A DNA stretch of 64,000 nt, taken from Tricholoma matsutake. Its lineage: Eukaryota > Basidiomycota > Agaricomycetes > Agaricales > Tricholomataceae. The notes beneath the pieces were generated by a model. That model worked only from the letters and a program-made list of their open reading frames with translations, searched no databases and was not told the origin of the DNA. Below are positions 54,301 to 64,000 of this stretch, in pieces. The first letter of the stretch is position 1, and every line of letters starts with the position of its first letter. The position numbers and the translations under genes are program-made. The stretch lies in contig AP026538.1 of assembly GCA_026075535.2 (NCBI GenBank), forward strand, positions 4,092,001 through 4,156,000. The letters run 5' to 3'.

Positions 54301-56841
54301 CCGCCTCGTCCGGGGATTCTGCTTTGTACTCCAGATGATATGGCTGATTCTGTGGATCCGGTTTCTCTGCAAGCACACTATGGCAGATGGCCAATGCACG
54401 AAAGAACGCGATGATGTGCTGCCGCTGCTCGCTTGAGCGGTCTGTCAAGTCCTCTGCGAGTTTGGGCGCGACGAGCGTGAGCTTATCCGGCCGTGCGTAC
54501 CGGTTTTTGAACGCGCGCTCCAAGCCACTAAGCATCTGCTGCTTGAGGTTCGTAAGTTTCTCATTGAGTTCCTGCGGGTCGAGCGTGTTGGCTTTACCCT
54601 CCCGGGTAGCTGCACCACGCTGTGCTTCAGTGACGCCCTCGCCGTAGGCTACGCCATTGATGGAGCATTTTTGAAACTCCATGATATTCTGCGTGAGCGT
54701 GCCCGTCTTGTCAGAAAAGACGTACTCGATTTGCCCAAGGTCATCAGAGATGTTCCATGTCTTGGGGACACAGGGCTTGTCATAAGTCTCGTAGTACATC
54801 TCGACGTCTTGCGAGATGAAGTAGGCTTGGATTGTTTTCACGATTTCGATAGAAATGTAAAGGGAAATAGGGACCATGTTCTGGAAAGCAATAAGGCATG
54901 ACCTGTTGTTCCCCTCTATATTAGCTGTCATTTGAGTCAAAAAGAGAACCGAAGAATACATACACGAAGGTGATAATAGCATTGGTGATGACTGATGTGG
55001 TAGGATCAGCCCCGATTTCGAAGAAATCCGCACTCGTTCCCGTCTGCCCATCATACACCCCATAAAAGATGGCAGAGACAATACACAGGAGCGTCAACGC
55101 CAAAAAGTTGACGATAACATTGTAATTTGTCTCCTTCTCAATCTTACTCTGTTTCGACGGCGTATCCCCGCTATTGAGCATGATCTTGGTGTCTGCGCCC
55201 GTGAACAACACGAGTCCAATGACCCAATTTGTGTTTCGGATCGCACAACCACGGAGAAGCAGCTCGTTGATCGTCACTGGTTCTTGCTTCTGCTCGCCCG
55301 TCGTCGTGTCATTATACCTCAGCACACCATGGTACAGATACAGGTTCTGATGCGGGGGCTCGGAGTCAAGGCAAAATGATGACCGTTGAATATCTTCCTC
55401 CGACATAATGGTGGAGGTAGCTTTCACGGATCGCCGGGGTTTCAAGTTCGTCTCCCCGTCCAGGTTCTTCGTCTCGAGATAACACATCCCATCCGCGTCC
55501 GACGTCGAGAGCACGACAATATCCGCCGGCACTTGTTCGTTCTCCCGCAGCAGCACAATGTCCCCTACCTCTAGTTTCTTCCACAGCGTGCGTTCCCACC
55601 GTGCTGAGCCTCCCGGGCGTTTCCGCAAGTCTACGACGCCGAAACTCGAGCGAGAGTGTATCGACTGCTGGTACTGCGACGAGCCTGATTCGAACCGCGT
55701 AATATCCGGCATAGACTCTTTCGTCATAACTGGAACCTCCGATAAGGACGTCTGGGAGAGGTCCAGTGACGTTGGCGGATAGCTGTGCGAATCGATGCTA
55801 CGGATCTCTTCCAGCCTCCGCCCACCACCCCCGCGCATGTGTAGCATATCGATACTGGTGCTACTCTCGTTCATATCACGGGCAGTCACACTCCCTTGAT
55901 CGTCCTCGCCAGCCTTGCTCAGCATGATACGCATTCCTTGCCCAGCCTCCCCGGCTTCCCGATCCCTAAGCTTCCTGACACCCTTGGTGACCTTTCCAGG
56001 GGCATTGAGCCCAATCAACTTCTGGAACCAGTTGCGTGGGTCCGTACGTTGATTTACGTTGCGCCACCCACCGGCTAGCTTGGTGACTGCGGACGTATTG
56101 ACCTCCTCATCGAGCACCGCCCGACGGTAATCTTCAATGCCATCTTTGATGGCGGTAACGAGGAGGATAAAGCCGAGAGGGAGAGCTGCTACAGAAGGTG
56201 AAGCTGCACCAAATATTGGGAACACTGGTGTTGGTTATTAGAAAAGTGGCAGGGTGAAGTTGTAGTAGACACTCACCTTGTAGAATAACGATGGTTAGGA
56301 AGAAAAGATTGGCAACTCTATATCACCGTGTAAGCACTGGTTGATTTGCATAGAAACCCGGATGAACGTGACTACGAACCGTCGAAATTGCTCGAACAAG
56401 TTCTTGGGTATAAATGTGACGATGGTATATTCTGAATTAGTGATGAGCAGGACATGATTCAATATGAAATGCCCAGCACTTACTAGTTGTCCGTACTTTA
56501 TTCCTCACATACTGAACCAACGGTTCGCCACGAGAATCAGACTCGATAGCTGACAACGGATGATTGACATAGACATTTCGACGAACACCCGGAATTTCCT
56601 TGGTAGAAACGGCTTCCGTAGCCACCTCAGGCCTCTTCTCGTGCTTGCGGAAGAATCTCGACGCCTTCCCCCTCCTTGAACTCTTCCTCCTTTCAGCACG
56701 TTGTTCTGATCTTATTGACTCTGCTATAGCAGACGCGGCCGTGCGCACGGTGCGCAGACGCAGCTCTGGGTCTATTGTATCGTCATTCTCCTCGTCAGGA
56801 ACATCTTCTGGTGGTGGATGATTTCGCCTCAAGAAAGACAT
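51327..56841 (-). CDS. DNF1: P4-ATPase, phospholipid flippase of Dnf1/2 type
   Basis: A spliced gene of about 1,300 codons. It moves phospholipids from the outer to the cytosolic leaflet, usually with a Cdc50-type partner, at plasma membrane and endosomes. Start [15 protein letters not shown] at 56841, acidic and basic N-terminus, then [10 protein letters not shown] and [10 protein letters not shown] (M1-M2). A-domain: LDGETNLK. M4: [12 protein letters not shown] with the P4-specific PISL. P-domain: [11 protein letters not shown] with the phosphorylated Asp. Nucleotide site: [20 protein letters not shown] is split by an intron near 53714-53765. [13 protein letters not shown] and [18 protein letters not shown] support the Dnf1/2 clade. 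The C-terminal tail (52148-51327) is Ser/Pro-rich and disordered, likely regulatory. No break seen. The symbol is by clade, not by orthology test. Confidence 0.9.
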
Positions 56842-59233
56842 TATGTCCGTGTTTGGATAAGCAAATTAAAATCGGAATCGACAGCCTGGACCGGGTTCGA
56901 TATATCCTTTATACCGAAAGCCAGCACGGCAAAGGATATTCTATCCGCGTAGGAGGTAGCAGAACAAAGGATGGGATATGCTCCTGAAACGAGAGATGGA
57001 CGTCGACAACGACTCTGATGGCCACTTGCAGCGAGCACTGCCGTTATTAGGTAAGACCCCCGACACTCACAGACAAGCCTCTATGTATAGACTTCAGACT
57101 TCTTGTTCTGTCTGTTATTATAAGCTGCTCTGGTTACACGGTCAACGTCGTGGCTGTCTCTGGTGATGTAACTTATAACTGTCTCTGGTGATGTAACTTA
57201 TAACTATGCTCTTCATGCACAAGCAATTCAACCAAGGCATTCTTATTATCTACGTGGCCAGTCACCAAGAATGACTCGACCTGTGAATTCACCGCCCTCG
57301 GGCGCCGCCGGGATTTAGATTAAGGCGGGGTTCCACTTAGGGTTGTGCAGGCTGCAGCGCAGCCAATTTTTTGACACACTTCGGCACGATCTGAAATCAC
57401 CTAAATGACGCAATTACACACAACATATAACGTACAAGCCCAAAGACAAGGCTGGTGTCCTTTATACTGTGGCCACGATAAACACATGGCATAGTCCACG
57501 GACGTACCACGCAGTTAGCACTCACATTGAAAACAATTCGCTGCTTCCTTCAAGATAATTTGCTGGTGTTTATCCCAAGACAGAGACCTGGCAACTGTCG
57601 AAACCCGAAATCTGCCGGTTCGTTCAAAATTCAATACCAACAATGCGACTACGATTGAAGAGTCACGCGACTTGAAACACTTCCTGCGCAATATGGATTA
57701 ACCTGCGGATATATTGGTGGCAGAAGAGACCACATACCCAAAGCAGCGAAATCATCCACGGAGAAGAGGTGATCTGCGACCTCAGATCCAGAGGCATCCA
57801 GTTCAGTGGATAATCGTTAGGCAGCTCGCCTGGTGGAGTACTAAGGGCTTCGATAACTACCGGTCGCACCATGTGGAGAGTGTCTCATAAAAGGAGACAG
57901 AAATTGGAGTGCTGGAGCCCTCAGGTATCTTCCACAGGACAGTGGTACATGGCGGCCTTGGCAACATTCGCGATTGTATCTTGTATTCCTCTCATCGTCG
58001 AACGAATGTCTGTGGTGTGGAGTGGCCGAAGTGCCGTAGTTTTATTGTTTAACATCCGTTGGAAAACATAAACACAAGTCCCATCCTGTTGTATCAGATG
58101 CCGATAAATCTTCCAAAAGCGCTCAACAAGCCCACAATTGTCATGGAGGCACTCCCAGAGAGATAGCGATCGACGACACTTGAATATTGAATGTGTAGAG
58201 GGCTAGTTTGAAGTGTGGCTGAAGGAATTTGATCGATATCCTCCAGCCTAAGTAGACCCAACCTTGGCATGATACTACTTACGAGGCGAAACAGTCCTAG
58301 TTTCTACTGTACACTTCTACAAACCAAAGGTTTAGATAATGCATGGGGTTATGCAAATGTGAACCAGCGAACTGAGGATAGAGGCCAAAAAAGAAGTTTC
58401 TAATAGACCGTACGGCCCAGATGGTAGATTTCTTCACCAAGTCGCTATGGTGATTTTGTTAGCAGCGGTACTTCGACTGTAGAATATTTCTTTCTCTAGA
58501 TTAATTTGGGAGAATCATTGTATTCGGGCTGTGGTAAGTAGTCGCTTTGGAAGACGAGTTCACTTGCTGAAGGAGATTGTCGAGCTTATCAGCCATTCTT
58601 TATAAAGATTTTTGGCATGCTCAGTTCAGTTCACTCTATAGTTTAAGTTATGTTCAGTTGCGGGTTGCAGCACATCAAGCTATCAAGATTAAAGGAAGTA
58701 CTGTGGGCCAACGATCTTCCGGCGTTCCTCTTACGATACCTTCCGCGATGTCTATAGAATCGTACGGGTTGTTCCAAGTTTTGACAGGAGGCGAATTCGC
58801 TTGAAGTGCGTAAAAATAGGAAAACTTGGATATATGCATGATGTTCCGGGTCATCGTATCAATTTGTAACTTCTAAGAAGATTATGTCCTATACTTCTCA
58901 TTTGCCAAAAGAGCTATGTGTTGCCCACTATCCAATCGAGGTTAAATCAAGGCACCGGATCTTAACTTAGGGCCGAGCCACCACCGACTTCAGTTGCTGA
59001 ATCAAAGGGAGAGCAACCAGCTCGAGATTGCCGTGTATGGACGCGCTTGTTATATGTGAATTGAGTTCAGTGTAAAATATTATCTGCTGACACATTACAA
59101 ATAATAATTTCCAAGGTTTGGAGGGCATATGGGAAATGGGAAGTCCGGCGAAAAGTCCGTCCGTCTGTCGATCAGTCCGTCGGCATGTCGGCTGACTAAG
59201 TAATACAAACCTACCCTGCCACTGCTGGCCACT
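56842..59233. other. Intergenic, upstream of the flippase
   Basis: No convincing gene. It contains a 25-base direct duplication (57154-57203) and some open frames (57663-57872) without family resemblance. Confidence 0.4.
57154..57203. repeat. 25-bp tandem duplication
   Basis: The unit CTGTCTCTGGTGATGTAACT plus TATAA at 57154-57178 is repeated exactly at 57179-57203. Confidence 0.9.
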
Positions 59234-60650
59234 ATGGGGGTATTTCGACAGCTTGAGGCTCACCCTGTACTCTGTAACCTATCCATTGAACAAGTAATAT
59301 GTTTCATCAGGATCACCACCCAGCTCAAATGTGACATCCAGCTACCACTGCCTCCAGACCAATCTGAGCTTGCAGTTCCTGACTTTGTGCCAGCAAGTGT
59401 TGAGCAGTTTCTAAGTAAGGCTATTAAAATACCACTCAAATATATGGATCAGTTGTGGGACATACTTAAGAGTGATGTATGGGCAGCAAACCCACTTCAT
59501 TTCTTTGAAGATGACCTCGCTTTGTTCAAGGAGTATGGATGGATGGATGGACTAAGTAAGTCACAATAAACCATCAACACCTAGCGCAATCTTAGTAACG
59601 GACCATTCCCAGCATCTTTGACCCTTTTTCTACCCTCTGAAAGCTGTACCAATCATGAATGCCCCCTTTGAGGCAAGGTGTTGAAAAAAGAGCAACAATG
59701 CACAGTGGTCATGTACACCCTCAGTCAGGTGTTCAAACTGCTTGGTCTATACATCTAACCTGCCATGGTATGCAGTGATCCACTGGTTGTAAGGCTGAAC
59801 TGATTCATGTCTAAAAGGCTGCAATACAAACTACCACAACAATTTCAGTGTCTGTTGAGGACAGTGGATGTATCATGGCAGCAGGCCAAAGTATATACAA
59901 GTTGGTGAGCATCAGTATGTGGAGGATAAGCTGGTGACACTGTGGACTGGACAGATGCTACTGGGGTGGTGCATTGCACCAAATTATCTGCCTGTTCAGA
60001 CTGCTGATTGTTGCACAGGTTTTCTGCATCCAATGCTGCCAAGTTGTATGACATGTCACTCCTCAATACATATCTTGAGGGAACCCATTGGCTATTTGGT
60101 ACCAAGCTCACCACAAACCATGTCTGGGATGGCTTTATCATCTCAGCCCTCCTTGACAATCATGATCGACAGGGCACCTACCTTCAAGTTACACACACAG
60201 GTGAGCACAAGGACCAGTTCAAGGCTGCAATGGAGGAGCAGAACAATTGGATTGTTCTCAATGGTCAGCCCAATGCTGTGCACCATATCTGCAATAAGTG
60301 CCTGCAAGTTTATCAGATGGATGGAGAGCAACATAAGCCAACATTTATTGTATATAATATGACAAGAGTCTTACTCTATTGTATCATCTAGGGAAGTGCC
60401 AGATCATTGTCAGGAATGGTATCAACATGGGCCATCCATGCTGTGGCATGTTCTGATGCACAACAGCACTCGAGAACAACCAGCATTGTTTCTGCCTGAC
60501 TCATGACTCCTTTCACTGTGTCTGCACTATCACTGGGTGTTTGTTACCTGTTATCATAGGTACCAAGACTTGCAAACACCAGCACATCAACAGATGGAGA
60601 CTCTTAACAAAGCTTGAGGGAAGGCTGTATTCTGTTAAGTTCTGAGTTTG
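59234..60650 (+). pseudogene. KDZ-transposase-associated cysteine-cluster protein (CxC5/CxC6-like), broken
   Basis: Plus-strand pieces: PVLCNLSIEQVICFIRI ... DFVPASVEQFLSKAIKIPL ... HFFEDDLALFKEYGWMDGL; after a likely intron SCTNHECP and KVLKKEQQCTVVMYTL; PKYIQVGEHQYVEDKLVTLW; then FSASNAAKLYDMSLL and WDGFIISALLDNH; and from 60410 a dense Cys/His stretch (GHPCCGMF, stop, HCFCLTHDSFHCVCTITGC, KTCKHQHINRW). This order resembles the CxC5 and CxC6 clusters found next to Kyakuja-Dileera-Zisupton transposases in mushrooms (from memory). Several frame changes and stops. No transposase catalytic part in the window. Confidence 0.6.
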
Positions 60651-61245
60651 GGGAAGGAAGACATTGGATTTCCAGTCGTACGTGGATGGTAGAAGTTGAA
60701 AGGGGAGAGTCAGATAGGAGTGGGATTCCAATGGAATTCTGAGGCAAGGGTTTTGGGACAGGAAGGACTTGGTTTCAGCTTGTAAGAAGCTGTGCCCTTC
60801 TCCTCGTCAAGTGTCCTAATTTCAGATAAGGTGAGAGGGGAGGATCAGAGGACCAGAGGTTTTCCAGAGAGGATGAGTTAAAGTTTGAGGAAGACTTAAG
60901 AGATGAATTGGAGTGAAATTAGAGTGGGATTAATTGAGTGACTTTGTTGATTTCCAAACTGGCAATACAGAACAAAAGTAGCTAGCTTAAATACTAAAGG
61001 TCGGAGGCAATCAGAGTTTCCAAGGCTGTGGTAATTTGCAAACCGGCCCCCAAGGCAAATCCTGAAACTGTTTCATCTAATTGGAAATGAGGGAATTTTG
61101 CCTCTAGGCAGTGCTGCTGATAGGAGATGGGCTGTGATGCGAGGCAGCCAGGAAGGGGGGCAGAAAACGATTGGAAATCTGGTCGAGAGAATTGGTCTTG
61201 ACAGTATTTCCCTGTAGTGCTGAGCCTATGAGGCACATGAAAGTT
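60651..61245. other. Repeat-like spacer
   Basis: Purine-rich stretches (60645-60930), no gene recognised. Confidence 0.35.
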
Positions 61246-61629
61246 CTATGGCCCTTTTGAAATCATTGCCCATCTGGGTACCCACTTGGTTACCCTTCAA
61301 CTTCCGGATCACCTCTGGGCTGTCCACCCAGTATTCCATCTCTCCCAACTGGAAGAAGATACTCCCAACACAATTCCTAATCGTATTCAACCTCCACCTC
61401 CTCTGGTCATTATAGACAACAAACTGGAGTATGAGATTGCAGAAATCCTTGATTCAAAGATTGACAACCGCCGTCGATGCAAGCTACTCTATCTTGTGTG
61501 GTGGGAAGGTTACCAAGGAACTGACGAAGAAACCTCCTGACTTCCCGCTATGGAACTTGATCATGCCCAGGAACTCATTACGGACTACCACACTCATTAC
61601 CCGGGGAAACCCGGTCCTCTCTTCACCTA
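61246..61629 (+). pseudogene. 3' end of a gypsy pol: integrase end and chromodomain
   Basis: PFEIIAHLGTHLVTLQLPD, HPVFHLSQLEEDTPNTIPNR, then a chromodomain (LEYEIAEILDSKIDNRRRCK, LYLVWWEGYQGTDEETS) and a tail ending HYPGKPGPLF before a stop at about 61627. A TGA (61539) stands where a Trp is expected in the chromodomain. Upstream parts of the element are gone: the fragment begins abruptly near 61246. A different gypsy lineage from A, B, C and G. Confidence 0.8.
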
Positions 61630-61717
61630 ACAATAACACAAAACAACATTCATTCATTTTCACAAACAAAGAAAAAATAAAGCAAGTCTATCTATTTTTT
61701 GGATCCCCGCCACATCC

Positions 61718-62513
61718 CTACTCCCCCCTCACTCCTTCACCCTCCGCTTCCTCTGCCAAACCTGACAGTTCTTCTGGCACCTCTTCATCCTCTTCATCTC
61801 CTTCATCCTCTTCTTCATCCTCCTCTTCCTCCTTGGACTCCAGCCTCCACTCTGGATCCAAGGCCCCCTGGATATCTGCCAGGGAGTCTTGGAGTGCCAA
61901 AACTCCTTTGCTTACCACCCAGAGCTCCCAGAGCTCCTTCTTCACCCCCTTCACTGCCCCCACCAATTCCCTCAGTAACCCTATCACCCCATCGTCCTCC
62001 CCTATCCCAGGTCCTGCCGGCAACACCTGCCCCTCCCACACAACCTCCTTGCACTTATGTTTTGCCTTGGTGCAAGGATTGCAGGCTCGACCCTGGGTTC
62101 CTGTCCAGAAACACGACAACTTTTGATTCAAACATCTACTAAGAGTCAGCCTGGAATTACAAGAAGATATGCCAAACTCACCTTTTACAAGAAATCACAG
62201 CTTGTATCTGCACAGGGGCCTCATCGTTGGCCCCCTCTGCCCTCACCTTTCCTTTCATCTTCTTCTTGCTCCCTTCAGCCTTGTCTGTCTCCACAGTTTT
62301 CCGCTTCTTTTCCACCCTCTTGGCGGCAGTCGCCTTCCTCTGCTCCTCTTCTGTGGCCTTCTTCTCTGCCTCTACTCTGGCCACCTCCCTCACAGCCTCC
62401 TTGGTGACCCTGTGCTCCTCAGCCTCCCTTGCCTCTTCCTCAAGCCAGAGCTCCTCCATCAACTTCTCTTGCTGGGCCCTGAAGGCCATGATCTTCTCCG
62501 CATGCAAGGACAT
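61718..62513 (-). pseudogene. Antisense gene behind the gypsy 3' end: coiled-coil and CX2CX6C protein
   Basis: Minus strand, two exons, lying directly after and antisense to the chromodomain fragment. Exon 1 (start MSLHAEKIMAFRAQQEK at 62513) is a long charged helix (EEHRVTKEAVREVARVEAEK) with a basic KKKMKGKVRAEG region. A GT..AG intron follows at about 62080-62170 (right edge GTGAGTTTGG). Exon 2 has RACNPCTKAKHKCKEV, the first half (C-X2-C-X6-C) of a GAL4-type cluster, then a hydrophobic helix and an acidic Glu/Asp run ending VRGE. The frames are open, so it may still be a gene; I class it with the element remnant. Function unknown. Compare 6072-7455. Confidence 0.5.
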
Positions 62514-62649
62514 GGCAATATGGTGGGTGGGGAGGTGAATGATGGTAGTGGTGGTATTGGTTGAAGAAAGACCTGGGAACCCATCAAAATCAACATACCC
62601 GATTTGGATTCGAACCTTGGCACACATCAGTTGCATGAAAAAGAACAAA

Positions 62650-63530
62650 AAAAAAACTTGCCCTCTCCCCTCATCCTCCGTCCTCCCATCCCCCCTGTCA
62701 TTCCCCCTCGCGCCCTGTACAAGAAAAGCAAAAAAACATACCTGGGGCCCAAATTATGGTATCGTTGTTTGGACCTCTCCATCATTTCCCCCTTGTCTTG
62801 CCTCGTCCCTGTTGACCCCACCCGTGTCGTCATTCCCATGGTCGTGATTGTCATCCTAGGTGTGTCAGTCCTGGGCATCCTTCTGTGCCACCATTGTCCC
62901 CTGTCCTCGTCTCCATTCCACCCGTGATCCACCCCACAAACAGTTGCTCGTGAGGCTGGGGGTGGGTGGTGTGTTGTTCTTCATCATTGTTGTTCCCTCC
63001 CCACCATGTCCCCTCGTCCCTCTGGTTGTCGCCAGCAGTGTTGCAGGCTCGTATCACCCATGATCCACCCTGCAAGCAGTCACTCGCAGGCATGGGGCAG
63101 GTGGGGGGTTCCCTGCTCCTGCTGCTCGTGCTACCCATCATTGTTGTCATTGTCATCCCCATCATTTCGTGGTTGGCCCTGTCATCTTGGTTTGCTGGTC
63201 CCATCGTTGTCATCCCTGTCCCATTGGCCATCTCTTCATAGCTCCCATTTCCACCCCACAAGCAGTGACTCATGGCGGTGGTTGATGGTGCTCATGTGGT
63301 CCAGGTGGTGGTGCATTGGAAGCACCCACAATCCACCCTATGAGCAGGGGCTCATAGGGCTGGGGGCAGGTGCTTGGTCATCCATTGTTGTTAGTTTTGG
63401 GCCACATACTGTGGCCTGTTGTTATTAGGTATCCACAACCTAAATAAAAACCAAAAATCTAGTTAGTTAATTCATAAAAAAAGTCAGAGAAAACTTACTT
63501 GGAGGCCAGACGAGTACTTTACACTCCCCC
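62650..63530. repeat. Repeat related to hAT-like element D
   Basis: Shares with 26500-27250 the CCACCC-CAAGCAGTTGCTC type hairpins (62930-63360) and pieces of the 120-bp unit (about 62728-62778 and 63419-63505, with AGTTAGTTA and GGGGCCCAAA words), in the same order and orientation. The best hairpin is 63336-63359 with a perfect 10-bp stem (CCCTATGAGC/GCTCATAGGG). Ends not found. Confidence 0.5.
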
Positions 63531-63734
63531 ACCTATTCCAGTTGGATTCTGGTTTGTCCAGCCAGAATTTCCAGAATTTCTGGAATCCGGTGGAATTTTT
63601 TTTGTATGCAGCACAATTCCGGTCGGAATAAGGATCCAATTTACACCCAGAATCCCCAGAATCTGACGGGACTCATCACAAGCGGAATAACTGGAATAAC
63701 TGGACTAACCAGAATGCACATGCTTTCCCAAATA

Positions 63735-63815
63735 AAAGTTCAACACACAACAAGAATTGAACCCTCGATCTTGGGTCTGCATATCACAGTGTGCTTAACC
63801 ACTGAGCTACCAGGT
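63735..63815 (-). repeat. tRNA-like sequence, probably a SINE head
   Basis: The minus strand has an A-box-like TAGCTCAGTGGTTA (63809-63796) and a B-box-like GGTTCAATTC (63763-63754), the two RNA polymerase III promoter boxes at normal spacing. The D-arm and T-arm can fold, but the acceptor ends (TACCTGG and TTGTGTG) do not pair and no proper anticodon loop is seen, so it is not a working tRNA gene. A tRNA-derived SINE or a tRNA pseudogene. Confidence 0.4.
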
Positions 63816-64000
63816 AATCATTCCTCTATATATATTTAATACCTTTATGACCAAACCAAGGTGTGTAGTTAACTGCAGCCATTAACGGAATAATTAATAA
63901 GTATGCATACATGCATGACAGGTGACACATGACTGCCAGCTCACAACCACCACCACACCGTCGTCAACACTGCCTCTCCTCCTCTCCACTCGTGTGCACC
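63816..64000. other. Window end, no gene
   Basis: AT-rich then CCACCA-rich sequence; nothing recognised. Confidence 0.4.

Noticed and set aside
53724..54647. Plus-strand open frames in the flippase region
   Set aside because: Antisense shadows of the P4-ATPase exons.
61815..62142. Proline/serine-rich plus-strand frames
   Set aside because: Shadows of the acidic exon of the antisense gene on the minus strand; no independent support.
63735..63815. Functional tRNA gene
   Set aside because: Acceptor ends do not pair and there is no acceptable anticodon loop.

Overview
This window looks like nuclear DNA of a basidiomycete mushroom (Agaricomycetes). Three things point that way. Genes are split by short GT..AG introns of about 50 bases. 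The transposons are Ty3/gypsy elements with chromodomains, a KDZ remnant and a hAT-like element. The host proteins include a Zn2Cys6 regulator, an F-box protein and a Dnf1-like flippase. One gypsy family (called A here; LTR 426 bp, whole element about 6.05 kb) reminds me of marY1 from Tricholoma matsutake. That is recalled, not checked, so Tricholoma is only a suggestion.

Layout. Bases 1-2970 hold a decayed gypsy element (G-prime, minus strand) broken at the window edge by the end of another LTR (family B). Bases 4050-28636 are one nested transposon stack. An old coding fragment (E) carries the LTR of element C. E was hit by gypsy A1, A1 by the long gypsy B (minus strand), the 5' LTR of B by a 1.14-kb hAT-like element D, and D by gypsy A2. 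A later inversion of about 9.7 kb (18896-28636) cut A2 in two and scattered the pieces. The order is recovered from matching target-site duplications (TSDs) that now lie up to 20 kb apart. Bases 28940-35645 are a small host island: a conserved unknown protein, three decayed genes (one a G-domain protein) and an intact alpha/beta hydrolase. Bases 35650-38830 are gene-poor repeat debris. Bases 39616-44573 are a second G element interrupted by a 754-bp solo LTR (H) that carries a striking row of stem-loops. Bases 45039-56841 are the main host block, all minus strand: F-box protein, Zn2Cys6 regulator, P4-ATPase. From 59234 to the end the window returns to transposon debris: a KDZ-type cysteine-cluster protein, a gypsy 3' end with an antisense gene, a D-related repeat and a tRNA-like element.

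How things work together. The transposons show classical retroelement parts (primer sites, polypurine tracts, gag-protease-RT-RNase H-integrase-chromodomain). They are inactivated mainly by CGA-to-TGA stops and other CpG transitions, as expected if the host methylates repeats. Two unrelated gypsy elements carry an antisense gene with a cysteine cluster and charged, coiled-coil-like segments just after pol. Element B has a second exact copy of its polypurine tract inside pol. The host genes show no obvious shared pathway.
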